Source: Enhydrobacter aerosaccus | Lineage (GTDB): Bacteria; Pseudomonadota; Alphaproteobacteria; Reyranellales; Reyranellaceae | DNA: 64,000 nt | Reading direction: 5' to 3' | NCBI RefSeq assembly: GCF_900167455.1 | Contig: NZ_FUWJ01000007.1 | Location: 186,001-250,000 of the forward strand | The notes under the pieces: generated by a model | The model's database searches: none | Seen by the model: the letters and a program-made list of their open reading frames with translations, nothing else | Told to the model about the DNA's origin: nothing | Position numbers and translations under genes: made by a program | Shown here: positions 16,271 to 24,892 of the stretch, piece by piece | Numbering within the stretch: position 1 is the stretch's first letter | Layout: every line of letters starts with the position of its first letter

Positions 16271-16934
16271 GGAGACAGTACCCGGCACCGCGGACAGTCT
16301 GAATGAGCTCGACGTCGAAGTCTCGATCGATCTTGCTGCGGAGCCGGCTGATATGCGTTTCAACGACACTGGTTTGGGGGTCGAAATGGAACTCCCACAC
16401 ATTCTCCAACAGCATGGTCCGGGTAACGACACGGCCCGCGTGGCGCATCAGATACTCCAGCAACTTGAACTCCTGGGGTTGCAGCTCGATCCGCCGACCG
16501 GCGCGGGCCACTATTCTTTTCACCACATCCATCTCGAGGTCGGAGACCCGAAGCTTCGTCTCATTGGCGGTAATTGGCGGTCGGCGGGCCAGGGCGTTGA
16601 TGCGCGCGAGAAGCTCGGCGAACGCAAATGGCTTGACGAGGTAGTCGTCGCCGCCGGCTTCCAGGCCCTCTACTCGATCGTCGATTCCGCCCAAGGTGGT
16701 CAGGAACAGGACCGGAGTTCTTACTCCCGCGCCGCGGATCGTCTTGACGATGGCCAGTCCGTCCAGGCCGGGCAACATGCGGTCCACGATCATGACGTCA
16801 TAGGCTTCGCCTGCCGCCAGCAGCAGACCGTCGCGGCCGTTCGCAGCTTGGTCGACGACATGTCCGTGCTGGCGCAGGCTCTTCACGATGTGCTGCGCAG
16901 TTCTCGCATCGTCCTCGATCAGCAGGATCTTCAT
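16257..16934 (-). CDS. OmpR-family response regulator of the PepSY/COG4705 operon
   Basis: A 225-residue regulator with D51 in VMIVDRMLPGLDG, lysine in LVKPFAF, and an OmpR-type winged helix (IELQPQEFKLLEYLMRH, VVETHISRLRSKID). It is distinct from the CusR-like regulator 2 kb away, with roughly half the positions identical by eye. The start lies ten bases after the stop of a COG4705 membrane-protein gene, and the end overlaps the sensor. It probably autoregulates the whole operon (inference). Confidence 0.9.
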   Translation of the reverse strand: MKILLIEDDARTAQHIVKSLRQHGHVVDQAANGRDGLLLAAGEAYDVMIVDRMLPGLDGLAIVKTIRGAGVRTPVLFLTTLGGIDDRVEGLEAGGDDYLVKPFAFAELLARINALARRPPITANETKLRVSDLEMDVVKRIVARAGRRIELQPQEFKLLEYLMRHAGRVVTRTMLLENVWEFHFDPQTSVVETHISRLRSKIDRDFDVELIQTVRGAGYCLRAPA

Positions 16935-16944
16935 TGCTCGGGCG

Positions 16945-17703
16945 TCAGTGGGCTCTTTCCGCTGCCCGCTGCGGGAAAAGGAGAATACAGGCAACAATGA
17001 ACATGAGCAGCACGTCGGACGCCGCAAACCGGCTGAGATCCAGTCCGCCCATACTGTGAGGCTTGTCGAGGAAATCCCCCACCACAGCGCCAAGCGGCCT
17101 TGTCAAGATGAACGCGATCCAGAATAGAATGGTCCTGGAGATGCCGGTCCTGTAGTAGGCAGCGACGACGACCGCGAGCAGAGCGCTGAAGACCAGAGCC
17201 CCGCCCGTGTAGCCCAGGCCGGCCGTGTCGGCTGTCCAATCTCCAAGAGCCGTGCCCAAGGTCTGCGAAAACATGATGGTTACCCAGTAAAACATTTCCG
17301 CTTTGGGAGAGCTCACCGTGTTGACCGATATGGAGCCAAGCGTGCGGTACCAGATCAACAGGGACGCCATGAGAAGGGCAAACAGAATCGAGCTTCCACC
17401 GGCATAGCCGATGCCCAGGGACCGGTCGGCAAAGTCCGCCATCGTGGTTCCGACCGTCGTCGACGCAATGATCGTGATCCAGTAGAGGAAGGGGCGAAAG
17501 CGCCGGGCAGAGACCTGGGCCACTACGGCGGCAACGAACAAGGCGGCAAAGATTGCCGTGCCGACCAGATAGCCGAGGTTCATGGACATCGACACCGCGT
17601 CGCCGCCAGTCTCGCCCAGCGTGGTGGCGGCGATCTTGACGATCCAGAAGGTCAAGGTGACTTCCGGAACCTTGCTCAAGCTCCTTTCAATGGTGCTGTT
17701 CAT
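16945..17703 (-). CDS. COG4705-type multi-spanning membrane protein, copy 2
   Basis: A 252-residue protein of about eight membrane helices. It has four internal repeats built on an FW-x(6-8)-T-x-GE/G-x(3-4)-D pattern (TFWIVKIAATTLGETGGDA, LYWITIIASTTVGTTMAD, FYWVTIMFSQTLGTALGD, LFWIAFILTRPLGAVVGD), each placing an acidic residue inside the membrane. This is the signature of the uncharacterised COG4705 family. The acidic residues suggest ion binding or transport (inference). It lies next to a longer paralogue and ahead of the response regulator. Confidence 0.8.
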   Translation of the reverse strand: MNSTIERSLSKVPEVTLTFWIVKIAATTLGETGGDAVSMSMNLGYLVGTAIFAALFVAAVVAQVSARRFRPFLYWITIIASTTVGTTMADFADRSLGIGYAGGSSILFALLMASLLIWYRTLGSISVNTVSSPKAEMFYWVTIMFSQTLGTALGDWTADTAGLGYTGGALVFSALLAVVVAAYYRTGISRTILFWIAFILTRPLGAVVGDFLDKPHSMGGLDLSRFAASDVLLMFIVACILLFPQRAAERAH

Positions 17704-17750
17704 TCTATTCCCTCATTCAACTGCAGGTGTCGGTCTCGGCGAGGCATGAT

Positions 17751-18548
17751 CTATTGCCCTGACCCGCCCTCCAAGCCTTCGTGCGTCACAGTCATGTACA
17801 CGATGATTGCGGCGATAATCGCCAGAAAGGCGAAACTCGTGACGACGGTTCCCAAACCCAGGCCGCCATTGGCGTGGGATTGTGCCAGAAGGTCCCCGAA
17901 GGAAGCTCCCATCGGGCGCGTCAGGATGTAGGCAAGCCAGAATGCCAGGATTCCGTTGGCCTTTCGCACGTAGTAGGCGAATGCGATGGCGCCGATGACA
18001 AGGCCATACATCAGCCCTGCCTGCAGATAGCCCAGCCCCAATCCTTCAGCGAGCAGGTCGCCGGCCGCGGTCCCGAGGGCGAACGTAAAGAGAATGGCGA
18101 GCCAGTAGAAGGCCTCGCGCCGTGTCGTATAGATGGTATGGATCGACAACGTCCGCTCGATCGCAAACCACACGATGAACGTTGCAGCCAGAGCAAGGCC
18201 GAACACAGTCGTGGTTGTCTCCAGGCTGACCCCTAGATTGTCCACCAAGTTGTCGCTGATCAGCGTCCCGACCACGCTGATGACGACGACGGTCAGCCAA
18301 TAAACCGAAGGCAGGTACTTTCTCTGTGCAAACTGCAGCGCGAGGGAGACAACCAGGAAGCCGCTCATGAGCCACGAAGTCATCGGAAGGCCGAAGCCGA
18401 GATGGCCCGCCAGGAAGTCGGCAGCGGTCTCGCCTACGGTGACGGCCATGAGCTTGATCAGCCAGAAGTCGGCGGTGACTCTCGGCACCCTGTTGTAGAT
18501 GACGGCGGGCACAGTGACCTGCTGACAATCGGAGCTTGGTGAAGTCAT
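17751..18548 (-). CDS. COG4705-type multi-spanning membrane protein, copy 1
   Basis: A 265-residue paralogue of the next gene (start MTSPSSDCQQ chosen for its GGGAGA ribosome site). The same four-repeat pattern is visible: DFWLIKLMAVTVGETAAD, VYWLTVVVISVVGTLISD, FYWLAILFTFALGTAAGD and AFWLAYILTRPMGASFGD. The pair sits in tandem, 47 bases apart, so it may form a heterodimer in the inner membrane. The function of the family is not established. Operon context: ABC exporter and PepSY protein upstream, two-component system downstream. Confidence 0.8.
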   Translation of the reverse strand: MTSPSSDCQQVTVPAVIYNRVPRVTADFWLIKLMAVTVGETAADFLAGHLGFGLPMTSWLMSGFLVVSLALQFAQRKYLPSVYWLTVVVISVVGTLISDNLVDNLGVSLETTTTVFGLALAATFIVWFAIERTLSIHTIYTTRREAFYWLAILFTFALGTAAGDLLAEGLGLGYLQAGLMYGLVIGAIAFAYYVRKANGILAFWLAYILTRPMGASFGDLLAQSHANGGLGLGTVVTSFAFLAIIAAIIVYMTVTHEGLEGGSGQ

Positions 18549-18589
18549 GAAAGTATCTCCCTGAGAACTTTCGGTGGTTTCGGCGTCCA

Positions 18590-19105
18590 CTACCGACGAC
18601 GACGTCGCCAGAGCATCGCGACAGCGATCAAGAGCGGCAATCCGAGGGCCACGGGCAGAACGCGCTGCGACTCGACGACCGGCTTTTGCCGGACCGTGAA
18701 GTCTGCAAAGGGGCTGACAACCAGCCCCGCGCTGCCGCGACTGACGGCACTCACCACCACGCGGTATGTGCCGGCCTGGATCAACCGCATTGGCCAGTCG
18801 GTCTCGAGGATCTGGCCGGGAGCAAGCGAAGCAGCAGTGACGGCTTTGTGGGCGCTCCAGTCCTCCAAATCGACGGGCTGCTCCTTGCCCTTGTCGAGCT
18901 GGACGAGACTGATCCAGGCAATGAGCCCATGGACGGCCGCCGTGCCATCGTTGCGGATCGTCGTACGGAACGAAAGTCTGTCACCCATTTGCGGGGATGC
19001 CGCGTTCGCAGCGGCCGGCCGAAGATCGACAGACAAAGTCTCGGCCGAGGAAGGGTTCGCCACGAGAGCAAGGCCCAGGGCGAACAGCAGGCCGACAAGC
19101 TTCAT
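18590..19105 (-). CDS. Exported protein with NEW3/CARDB-like beta-sandwich and C-terminal membrane anchor
   Basis: A 171-residue protein (MKLVGLLFALGLALVANPSS is a signal peptide ending near SSAE). The middle (GDRLSFRTTIRNDGTAAVHG, LAPGQILETDWPMRLIQAGT, YRVVVSAV) has the layout of NEW3/CARDB immunoglobulin-like domains, which often present substrates to ABC exporters. A single hydrophobic helix and RRRRR end the protein, so it is anchored in the inner membrane with its domain in the periplasm. It follows the ABC permease gene by ten bases. A periplasmic partner of the exporter is the best guess. Confidence 0.7.
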   Translation of the reverse strand: MKLVGLLFALGLALVANPSSAETLSVDLRPAAANAASPQMGDRLSFRTTIRNDGTAAVHGLIAWISLVQLDKGKEQPVDLEDWSAHKAVTAASLAPGQILETDWPMRLIQAGTYRVVVSAVSRGSAGLVVSPFADFTVRQKPVVESQRVLPVALGLPLLIAVAMLWRRRRR

Positions 19106-19115
19106 GTTCGGCTCC

Positions 19116-19868
19116 TCAACGGGCGACCCGACGGAAGCCGGAGCGCGCCAGCCACAAGGCGAGCACCAGCCAGGCGGCCGCAAGGAGGGCATGGGGCCAT
19201 TGGCCGAGAACTGGCTGCGAGTCGATGATCACCCCGTCGTAGGCATTGACCGCCGCCGAGATCGGGTTGATGACATCGAACGCACGCCCGATCGCGGACT
19301 GGCGAAGGCTCGGACCGAGCAGAAGGGGGCTGGCGGAGATCATGAGCCCGATCAGACCGGTGAGCAGGGCCGTACGCGCGGTTGCGAGCCTGGCGCCAAG
19401 AGCCATGCCGAAGAAGCCGAAGCCCAGCACCACCGGCGAGCCCAATACCGCGAGAATGGTCACGGCCTCCCGCAAATTCTGTCCGGTGCTACCGACCGCC
19501 CATAGATACGGCAGGGCAAGGGCGTACATGACGGCCCAGGCGACCGCGATTCCTCCCAGCTTTCCTGAAAGGATCGCGTCCCGCGATGCCGGCGTCAGCA
19601 GAAGCGCGACGAGGCTGCCCCGTTCGCGCTCGCCGGCCACGGCATCGAGGCCGACGACAAGGGCAAGAAGGCCGCCCAGCGCGGTGACGATGGCGACCAT
19701 GTCGTAAACCACCTGCGCATTGTCCAAGAGGCTCAGTTCGGTGTTGCTCACGAGCAACAGGCCGAACACGGACAACGCAACCGCAACAGCCATCAGCCAG
19801 GAGAGGCCGCGTAGACTGAGCAGCAATTCGCCGGCTTCCTTGCGGGCGATCAGGCGCGCCGCGCTCAT
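19116..19868 (-). CDS. ABC-2 type permease (NosY-like)
   Basis: A 250-residue permease starting MSAARLIARKEAGELLLS with six predicted helices. The N-terminal cytoplasmic segment, the motif LDAVAGERERGSLVALLLTP and the large loop between helices 1 and 2 are typical of NosY/GldF-type ABC-2 permeases. The start overlaps the ATPase stop as ATGA. Together with the ATPase and the NEW3-like protein it resembles the NosF-NosY export module of copper-enzyme maturation, but no nitrous-oxide genes are near, so the substrate is unknown. Confidence 0.85.
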   Translation of the reverse strand: MSAARLIARKEAGELLLSLRGLSWLMAVAVALSVFGLLLVSNTELSLLDNAQVVYDMVAIVTALGGLLALVVGLDAVAGERERGSLVALLLTPASRDAILSGKLGGIAVAWAVMYALALPYLWAVGSTGQNLREAVTILAVLGSPVVLGFGFFGMALGARLATARTALLTGLIGLMISASPLLLGPSLRQSAIGRAFDVINPISAAVNAYDGVIIDSQPVLGQWPHALLAAAWLVLALWLARSGFRRVAR

Positions 19869-20776
19869 GCCGCCCTCCGTTCCGTCAATGCGAGATAGAG
19901 CTCGTCGAGTCCCCCACTCTCGCGGCGGATCTCGGCGATCGGCCAGCCACGGAACAGGAGTTCGCGCCAAGCGGCATCCGGCGTCACTTCGGGATCGAGG
20001 TCGACGATCCACCATTCGCCCTCATGGGCCACCACTGACACGTGTCGGATTTCGGTCGGCATCGTGGCCGGTTGGCCGATCAGGCGGAGACGGAACCGGG
20101 CCAGCCGGCGCTCACTGCGAACCAGATCGGCGATGACCCCTTCCGCCACCGTCCGGCCCTCGGCGATGATCCCGACGCGCCGGCAGAGCCGGTCTACGTC
20201 GTCCAGCAGGTGTGTACAGAGAAGGATCCCGACGCCCCGGCCAGCCAACTCAATCAGAAGATCATGGATGTCGCGACGTCCCCGGGGATCGAGGCCGTTC
20301 GTGGGCTCATCGAGCACGAGCAGCTTGGGCTCCGCGACGAGCGCGCGTGCGAGGCTCAGGCGCTGACGCATGCCACGGGAATAGGTACCGATCGCCTGTC
20401 CCGGCCGTGGCTCCAGGCCGACGGCGGCAATCTGCTCCCGCATCTTGTTCGGCCCGTCGTCACGCCGATGGAGCTGCGCAAAGAAGGCGAGATACTCTTC
20501 AGCCGTCATCCAGTCGTAGAAGCCGTTCTGTTCCGGAACGACACCGATCCCGCCGTAGATCTCGGGACCAGCCATCCAGGGGTCCTTGCCGAAGACGCGA
20601 ACCCGTCCGCCGTCGGGTTTGAGGAGACCCAATGCCGCCGCGATCGTCGTGCTCTTGCCGGCCCCGTTCGGGCCCAACAGCCCGTAGATCTCCCCCTCAC
20701 CGAGTGCCAGTCGCACGTCGTGCAGGATGGGAACCCCGCCGATCGACAAACGTAGCCCGTCGATTTCTATCAGCAT
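19865..20776 (-). CDS. ABC transporter ATPase (NosF-like)
   Basis: A 303-residue ATPase. Walker A is GPNGAGKST (35-43), the Q-loop lies at VVPEQNGFYDW, the signature is YSRGMRQRLSLARAL, Walker B is LLVLDEPTNGLDP and the switch histidine is in LLCTH. A C-terminal extension of about 80 residues follows, as in exporters of the CcmA/NosF class. The ATG at 20776 was preferred over an upstream start that lacks homology. It powers the permease encoded next. Confidence 0.9.
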   Translation of the reverse strand: MLIEIDGLRLSIGGVPILHDVRLALGEGEIYGLLGPNGAGKSTTIAAALGLLKPDGGRVRVFGKDPWMAGPEIYGGIGVVPEQNGFYDWMTAEEYLAFFAQLHRRDDGPNKMREQIAAVGLEPRPGQAIGTYSRGMRQRLSLARALVAEPKLLVLDEPTNGLDPRGRRDIHDLLIELAGRGVGILLCTHLLDDVDRLCRRVGIIAEGRTVAEGVIADLVRSERRLARFRLRLIGQPATMPTEIRHVSVVAHEGEWWIVDLDPEVTPDAAWRELLFRGWPIAEIRRESGGLDELYLALTERRAA

Positions 20777-20838
20777 GGCAATATCCGAATCGATTTGAGA
20801 GCGAGGGGCGCCGGCGTAGGCCGGCACCCTAGCGACGA

Positions 20839-21426
20839 TCAGTCCTCGTGTTCGCCGTGTTCGCCGTCTTCTCCAACGGCCGCCTTCGTGATCTTGCCGG
20901 TCGTGCTATCGACGGTGAGGTGGTGCACAATGCTGTCTTTGGCGACCGCGACCTTGTAGAGAATCGTGCCGTTTTCGTCATCGAAGCTCGCTTCGATGGC
21001 CTTGCCGCCCACATGCTGCTCGGCCGCGGCAATGGCTGCCGGGAGTGTCGTGGGCGCCGCCGCCAGCCTGGCAAGCTCGTCCTTGTCGTCGCGATCCAGG
21101 AGCTTGGTGATCGGGCCCTCGTTATCGACCCGCACCACTTGTCCGGACACGAGGTCGACAAAGACGTTTGCCACCTTGTCGGGTGTCATTGTCTTGATCT
21201 CGTAGAGATAGACGCCGTTCTCTTTCTCGACATCGATGCGCACAGCCCGCCCGCCCGTCTTCTGCTCCGCGGTGGCGATGGCCTGACTTGGCGCGGTCTT
21301 GGCGCCGAGCACCACGCCAACTTCCTTGTTGTCTTCGTGCTCGCCGGTTTCAGCAAAAGCGGTACCGGCGGCCCCAAGGGCAATGACAGTGGCCATCGCG
21401 GCCATGGTCAATTTTGAACGATACAT
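20839..21426 (-). CDS. Periplasmic protein with two PepSY domains
   Basis: A 195-residue protein (MYRSKLTMAAMATVIALGAA signal peptide, cleavage near AFAE). Two PepSY repeats are visible: SQAIATAEQKTGGRAVRIDV...VDLVSGQVVRVD and AAIAAAEQHVGGKAIEASFD...VDSTTGKITKA. The C-terminus is acidic and histidine-rich (GEDGEHGEHED) and could bind metal. PepSY domains often modulate proteases or sensor kinases in the periplasm. It is the first gene of the eight-gene operon, so probably the most highly expressed, and may signal to the kinase at the operon's end (inference). Confidence 0.85.
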   Translation of the reverse strand: MYRSKLTMAAMATVIALGAAGTAFAETGEHEDNKEVGVVLGAKTAPSQAIATAEQKTGGRAVRIDVEKENGVYLYEIKTMTPDKVANVFVDLVSGQVVRVDNEGPITKLLDRDDKDELARLAAAPTTLPAAIAAAEQHVGGKAIEASFDDENGTILYKVAVAKDSIVHHLTVDSTTGKITKAAVGEDGEHGEHED

Positions 21427-21608
21427 TGCTTGTCTCCAGTTCCTTACGTTGGCCAGCAAGGTTGCTGACGGTTGGACAGATACTTGGAGACTGAGCCTTG
21501 GGTCGCCATTGCCCGGACCTTACCGATTCGTAAGGTTACTCTTGGGCGATTCGAGCCTAATGTCGCAGAGGCCCTCACGGACGCAGCAGCCAGAGAACCA
21601 AGTCCTAA

Positions 21609-22066
21609 ATGGATCTGATCGCCGTCTTCGTTGCCCAATACCTGTTTATCGGACCGATCATTGTCCTTGGTTGGTATTTCCTGCGGCAGCCGTGGGATAC
21701 AAGAAAGAGGATGGCGCTGCTAGCCTTTCCCTCGCTGGCTCTCACGTACGGAATCGGTGTGATCGCCATCTCTATATCGACCCTCGGCCCTTCGTCGTAG
21801 ACCACTTCACGCCTTTAATCGCACACACGCCGGACAATGGCTTTCCCTCGGATCACACCCTATTGCTATCGGCGCTCGCTGCCCTCGCGAGTTGTTGGAA
21901 TGGGCGCCTGAGCCTCTTGCTGTGGTTTATCGCCCTGCTGGTCGGTGCCGCCCGCGTGTATGTCGGTCTACATCACCCGGTCGACATTCTGGGAAGCATC
22001 CTGATCGCTATTGGTACGGTCGCATTGGTCCTGCTCGTTATTCGCGAGGTCCGAGCCAGGCCATGA
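21609..22066 (+). pseudogene. PAP2-family lipid phosphatase, single frameshift
   Basis: The first frame (MDLIAVFVAQYLFIGPIIVL) runs to a stop at 21800. From about 21766 the family sequence continues in another frame: HLYIDPRPFVVDHF, DNGFPSDHTLL and VGLHHPVDILGS, the three PAP2 phosphatase motifs with their arginine and histidines. A one-base insertion or two-base deletion near 21765-21768 separates the halves. The intact protein would be about 152 residues, an undecaprenyl-diphosphatase-like membrane enzyme. It is either inactivated, a sequencing error, or rescued by frameshifting. Confidence 0.75.
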
Positions 22067-22162
22067 AGAGTAGTAAATATGAAAACGCGCGGCGGTTCTT
22101 ACGAGTATGTGGACTTGTGTGACCTGCCGGCGTGCCTTCAACTACCGCAACGAGAGCCGGCC

Positions 22163-22363
22163 ATGCCTGCCAGAAACGACGCGTCTTTCGTACGTTGCCG
22201 GCTATGCGACAGGCAAATTAGCCTTGCCTCGGCCGCTGACGAATCAGCGGACGAATTGCCTGACCGGTTTGTCGCGCGTTGCCCACACTGTCGCTCGCTA
22301 GCGCTGTATCTGAAGACCGACGTACTCAAGATTGTTGTCAATCCGGGAAGGCCGGACACTTAG
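22163..22363 (+). CDS. Possible small zinc-ribbon protein
   Basis: A 66-residue frame with paired cysteines VRCRLCDRQ and ARCPHCRSL, spaced like a zinc ribbon. The start (MPARNDASFVRC) is a guess; no strong ribosome site is visible. It resembles in design the clearer zinc-ribbon protein at 22635 but is not obviously homologous. Could be a decayed or spurious frame. Confidence 0.35.
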   Translation: MPARNDASFVRCRLCDRQISLASAADESADELPDRFVARCPHCRSLALYLKTDVLKIVVNPGRPDT

Positions 22364-22469
22364 GAGCTCCAGCTCGCGTCGACTGCTACGAAATTGTCGA
22401 TCTCGCGTCAGCGACGGGGAGAAGGTTTGAAGATTTTCGCGAACGATTCACAGCCCGCTGCCCTCGGTG

Positions 22470-22486
22470 ACAATCCTCGGGATTGT
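22470..22486. repeat. Small hairpin in the gap between two zinc-ribbon frames
   Basis: ACAATCC (22470-22476) pairs perfectly with GGATTGT (22480-22486) around three bases. There is no T-run after it, so a terminator is not assured. The surrounding 22364-22634 shows no convincing gene. Confidence 0.35.
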
Positions 22487-22634
22487 TCGCGAGGAGTGAT
22501 ATCAAGGAGTGCGATGAATCATCGGACCCTTGATGCTTTTTCCTCCGTTTGGGAGCGCTCGGAGAGGTTCGCATCCCAGGTAGTGCTTTGATCCAAATCA
22601 ATGCAGACTTTGGAGGCGCTTCTGACACTTATGC

Positions 22635-22820
22635 ATGCGCAATTTCATCTTTCGCTGCCCCGTAACTAAGTTGAATGTTCAAGGATCGATCGGTGACGAA
22701 GAAGCAAAAGGCAAGGAGTTCGTTTTGCAAACCTGCCTCGCATGTGGACGCGTACATCTCGTTGACCCGGCGAGCGGGCGCCTCAAGTTGGAAGACCTTC
22801 GGCCGCGCGAGGACAGATGA
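22635..22820 (+). CDS. Small zinc-ribbon protein of a Rhizobiales-type family
   Basis: A 61-residue protein, MRNFIFRCPVTKLNVQG...VLQTCLACGRVHLVDP, with one CxxC in TCLACGRVHLV and a lone cysteine in the N-terminal FRCP. Many alphaproteobacteria carry short proteins of this pattern (FxCPxTxxxVQG and CxACGxxHxV). No function is known; a zinc-binding regulatory or stress role is possible. It stands alone, with no close operon partner. Confidence 0.65.
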   Translation: MRNFIFRCPVTKLNVQGSIGDEEAKGKEFVLQTCLACGRVHLVDPASGRLKLEDLRPREDR

Positions 22821-23045
22821 CGCAATCATGCATCAATCTCAGTGTTGAGTACCGACACACAAACTATTCTACTCCATGTCGGACCGTCTCTCCTCCACCC
22901 GGGACCCCCGTTTGTCGTCTGCCCATGCGAGGCTGATGCGCTCAAACCGTACCGCCCGTGGCGCCAGAAGGCCACAACGGCGCGCCCGTCTTGGTTGTCC
23001 AACCCTCCAATCGCACGCCGGAGGCCTCGTTTCTTCAGTACGTCG

Positions 23046-23567
23046 TTATCGCAGGAGCATTTTGGGGGCGGCTTCGGTATTGAGGCAGGCGAAGACGATC
23101 ACCATCGTCCAGAACAGGAGCGACGCGCCGCCGGCCAGTCGGGCATGACGCCCAATCGTCTCTGCCGCGAGAGCCGATTTGAAGTTGCCAAGATGGAACA
23201 GCCCGGCATTGGCCATACCGAGCACGATCAGAATGAGCTTCGGCGTGAAATAGGCGTGGCTGCCAACTTTGACGGGTTCGTACAGGAAAAGACCCACCCC
23301 CGTGATGACCGCGGCAACGAAAAGGCCACGAAGGATCGGAAGCGTGCGCTCAGCAAGCGCTCGCAGCGGGAGGGCGTCGTTCCAACCCATCAATCGGAGA
23401 TCGAGCAGCCCAATGGCGCCATAAAAGCCCGACACCGTGACGATGTGCGCCATGCGGACGAGGTGGTGAACGGGCTGCAGGACGAAGTGAAACGGGCGCC
23501 AGTCGAAAGCGACGAGCACGCTGGTCGGGATGCGCAATACCTCCAGCGCGTGCGGAGCGGTGGTCAT
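23046..23567 (-). CDS. Four-helix membrane protein (DUF6644/DUF2214-like)
   Basis: A 173-residue membrane protein with four predicted helices and conserved-looking histidines (HHLVRMAHIVTV, GLFHLGNFK). It resembles small membrane proteins of the DUF6644/DUF2214 type found beside cupredoxin and cytochrome-like genes. Transcribed divergently from the iron-uptake operon over a 113-base gap with a Fur-like site, so it may be co-regulated. The histidines could bind haem or metal, but this is not shown. Confidence 0.6.
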   Translation of the reverse strand: MTTAPHALEVLRIPTSVLVAFDWRPFHFVLQPVHHLVRMAHIVTVSGFYGAIGLLDLRLMGWNDALPLRALAERTLPILRGLFVAAVITGVGLFLYEPVKVGSHAYFTPKLILIVLGMANAGLFHLGNFKSALAAETIGRHARLAGGASLLFWTMVIVFACLNTEAAPKMLLR

Positions 23568-23630
23568 GGCGAACGGGCTCGACTTGGAGGAGCAAACGGC
23601 GGGATCATGCGGGGCTTGTTATTGCGAGCG

Positions 23631-23651
23631 GTTATCATTATCAAGTTGATA
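23631..23651. promoter_or_regulatory. Fur-like site and palindrome upstream of the iron-uptake operon
   Basis: On the minus strand the segment TTGATAATGATAAC matches the first half of the Fur consensus (GATAATGATAAT). It overlaps a perfect palindrome TATCAA-G-TTGATA (23639-23651). The site lies between the divergent DUF6644-like gene and the cupredoxin-FTR1-P19 operon, as expected for iron control by Fur or a relative. The second half of the Fur box is poor. Confidence 0.5.
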
Positions 23652-23680
23652 GTTACCAGCATCGCAGGCGATCGTCACCA

Positions 23681-24031
23681 ATGCTCATGCAAGCTCGTCG
23701 ATCAGTCGGATTTGCCTGTTTTTTCATGGGGTTGGCGACGCTGCCGGCGCTGGCCGCCGACCCCATCGTGCTGGTCCTCAAGGGCAATCGCTTCGCGCCG
23801 AATGCGGTGACGGCACCGGCAGGCACGAAGGTGCGGCTCGAGGTCAGAAACGAGGATGCAACGCCGGCCGAATTCGAAAGCCATGATCTTCGTGTGGAGA
23901 AGATCATCGCGCCGGGCGGCCGGATCACGGTGCTGGTCGGGCCGCTGAAGCCGGGGACCTACAAGTTTTTCGACGACTACCACCCGGACACGGCAAACGG
24001 CACACTGACCGCCATACCGACGGGGCAGTAG
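23681..24031 (+). CDS. Periplasmic cupredoxin-like protein of the iron-uptake operon
   Basis: A 116-residue protein with a signal peptide (cleaved near ALAADP). The mature part has the EfeO N-terminal cupredoxin layout: LKGNRFAPNAVTAPAGTKV, FESHDLRVEKIIAPGG, PGTYKFFDDYHP. In FtrABCD and related systems such a protein oxidises or delivers iron to the FTR1 permease. The stop is followed by the permease start after only three bases, with the permease's ribosome site overlapping the stop codon. Confidence 0.8.
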   Translation: MLMQARRSVGFACFFMGLATLPALAADPIVLVLKGNRFAPNAVTAPAGTKVRLEVRNEDATPAEFESHDLRVEKIIAPGGRITVLVGPLKPGTYKFFDDYHPDTANGTLTAIPTGQ

Positions 24032-24034
24032 GAG

Positions 24035-24877
24035 ATGCTTGCTTCGCTGCTCATCGTTTTTCGCGAGGTCCTGGAAGCGGGATTGATCGTCGGCATCGTG
24101 CTGGCGGCGACCCAGGGCGTTGCCGGACGCGCTGTTTGGATCGCCGGAGGCATCGCTGCAGGAGTATTGGGCGCAACCGTACTTGCCGTCTTCGCGGGCA
24201 CCTTGTCCGACGCCTTCGGCGGCAACGGTCAGGAAATCTTCAATGCCAGCATCTTGGCCGCGGCGGTGGTGATGCTCGGTTGGCACAACATCTGGATGGC
24301 CAGTCATGGCCGCGAGATGGCGCAACAGATCAAGGCCGTCGGTGTTGAGGTCTCTGCCGGCAATCGGCCGCTGTTTGCCGTGGCCTTCGTGGTTACCGCA
24401 GCCGTCCTGCGCGAGGGAGCGGAGATCGTGCTGTTCCTCTACGGCATCGCCGCCTCGGGCGGCGGTGGCTGGCCGATGTTGCTGCTTGGCGGCGCGCTGG
24501 GCATTGCGGGCGGCGGCGCGGTGTCCTGGCTGCTGTATCGCGGGCTGCTGGCTATACCAATCGGCCGGTTGTTTCAGGTAACGAGTTGGCTGATCGCGCT
24601 GCTTGCCGCGGGCATGGCAAGCCAATCCGTGGCCCTGCTGGCGAAGGCCGACATCGTCCCCAGCTGGGGCTTCGAGATCTGGGATACGTCATGGCTGCTC
24701 GATGAAAGCAGCATCGTCGGACGGGCAATGCGGGCTTTGGTCGGCTACTCGGACCGACCCATGGGCATCCAGCTTGTCGCCTATCTCGCCACCTTGGGCG
24801 CGCTTGTGATCGGTGCGCGACTCGTCAATGCTTCGTCGGCCCGAAACACGCCGAACGTATCCCCCGTTGCCGAATGA
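24035..24877 (+). CDS. FTR1-family iron permease
   Basis: A 280-residue protein with seven hydrophobic segments. Two iron-coordinating REXXE motifs are present: REVLE in FREVLEAGLIVG (helix 1) and REGAE in LREGAEIVLFL (helix 4). This is the FTR1/EfeU/FtrC family that imports ferric iron coupled to oxidation of ferrous iron. The AGGAG ribosome site is strong. Gene order cupredoxin-permease-P19 matches the Ftr type rather than EfeUOB. Confidence 0.9.
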   Translation: MLASLLIVFREVLEAGLIVGIVLAATQGVAGRAVWIAGGIAAGVLGATVLAVFAGTLSDAFGGNGQEIFNASILAAAVVMLGWHNIWMASHGREMAQQIKAVGVEVSAGNRPLFAVAFVVTAAVLREGAEIVLFLYGIAASGGGGWPMLLLGGALGIAGGGAVSWLLYRGLLAIPIGRLFQVTSWLIALLAAGMASQSVALLAKADIVPSWGFEIWDTSWLLDESSIVGRAMRALVGYSDRPMGIQLVAYLATLGALVIGARLVNASSARNTPNVSPVAE

Positions 24878-24892
24878 GACTGGAGACATCGA

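Noticed and set aside
23702..24625. Long minus-strand frame opposite the iron-uptake genes
   Set aside because: Antisense to clearly recognisable cupredoxin and FTR1 genes, with low-complexity composition; a GC-codon shadow.
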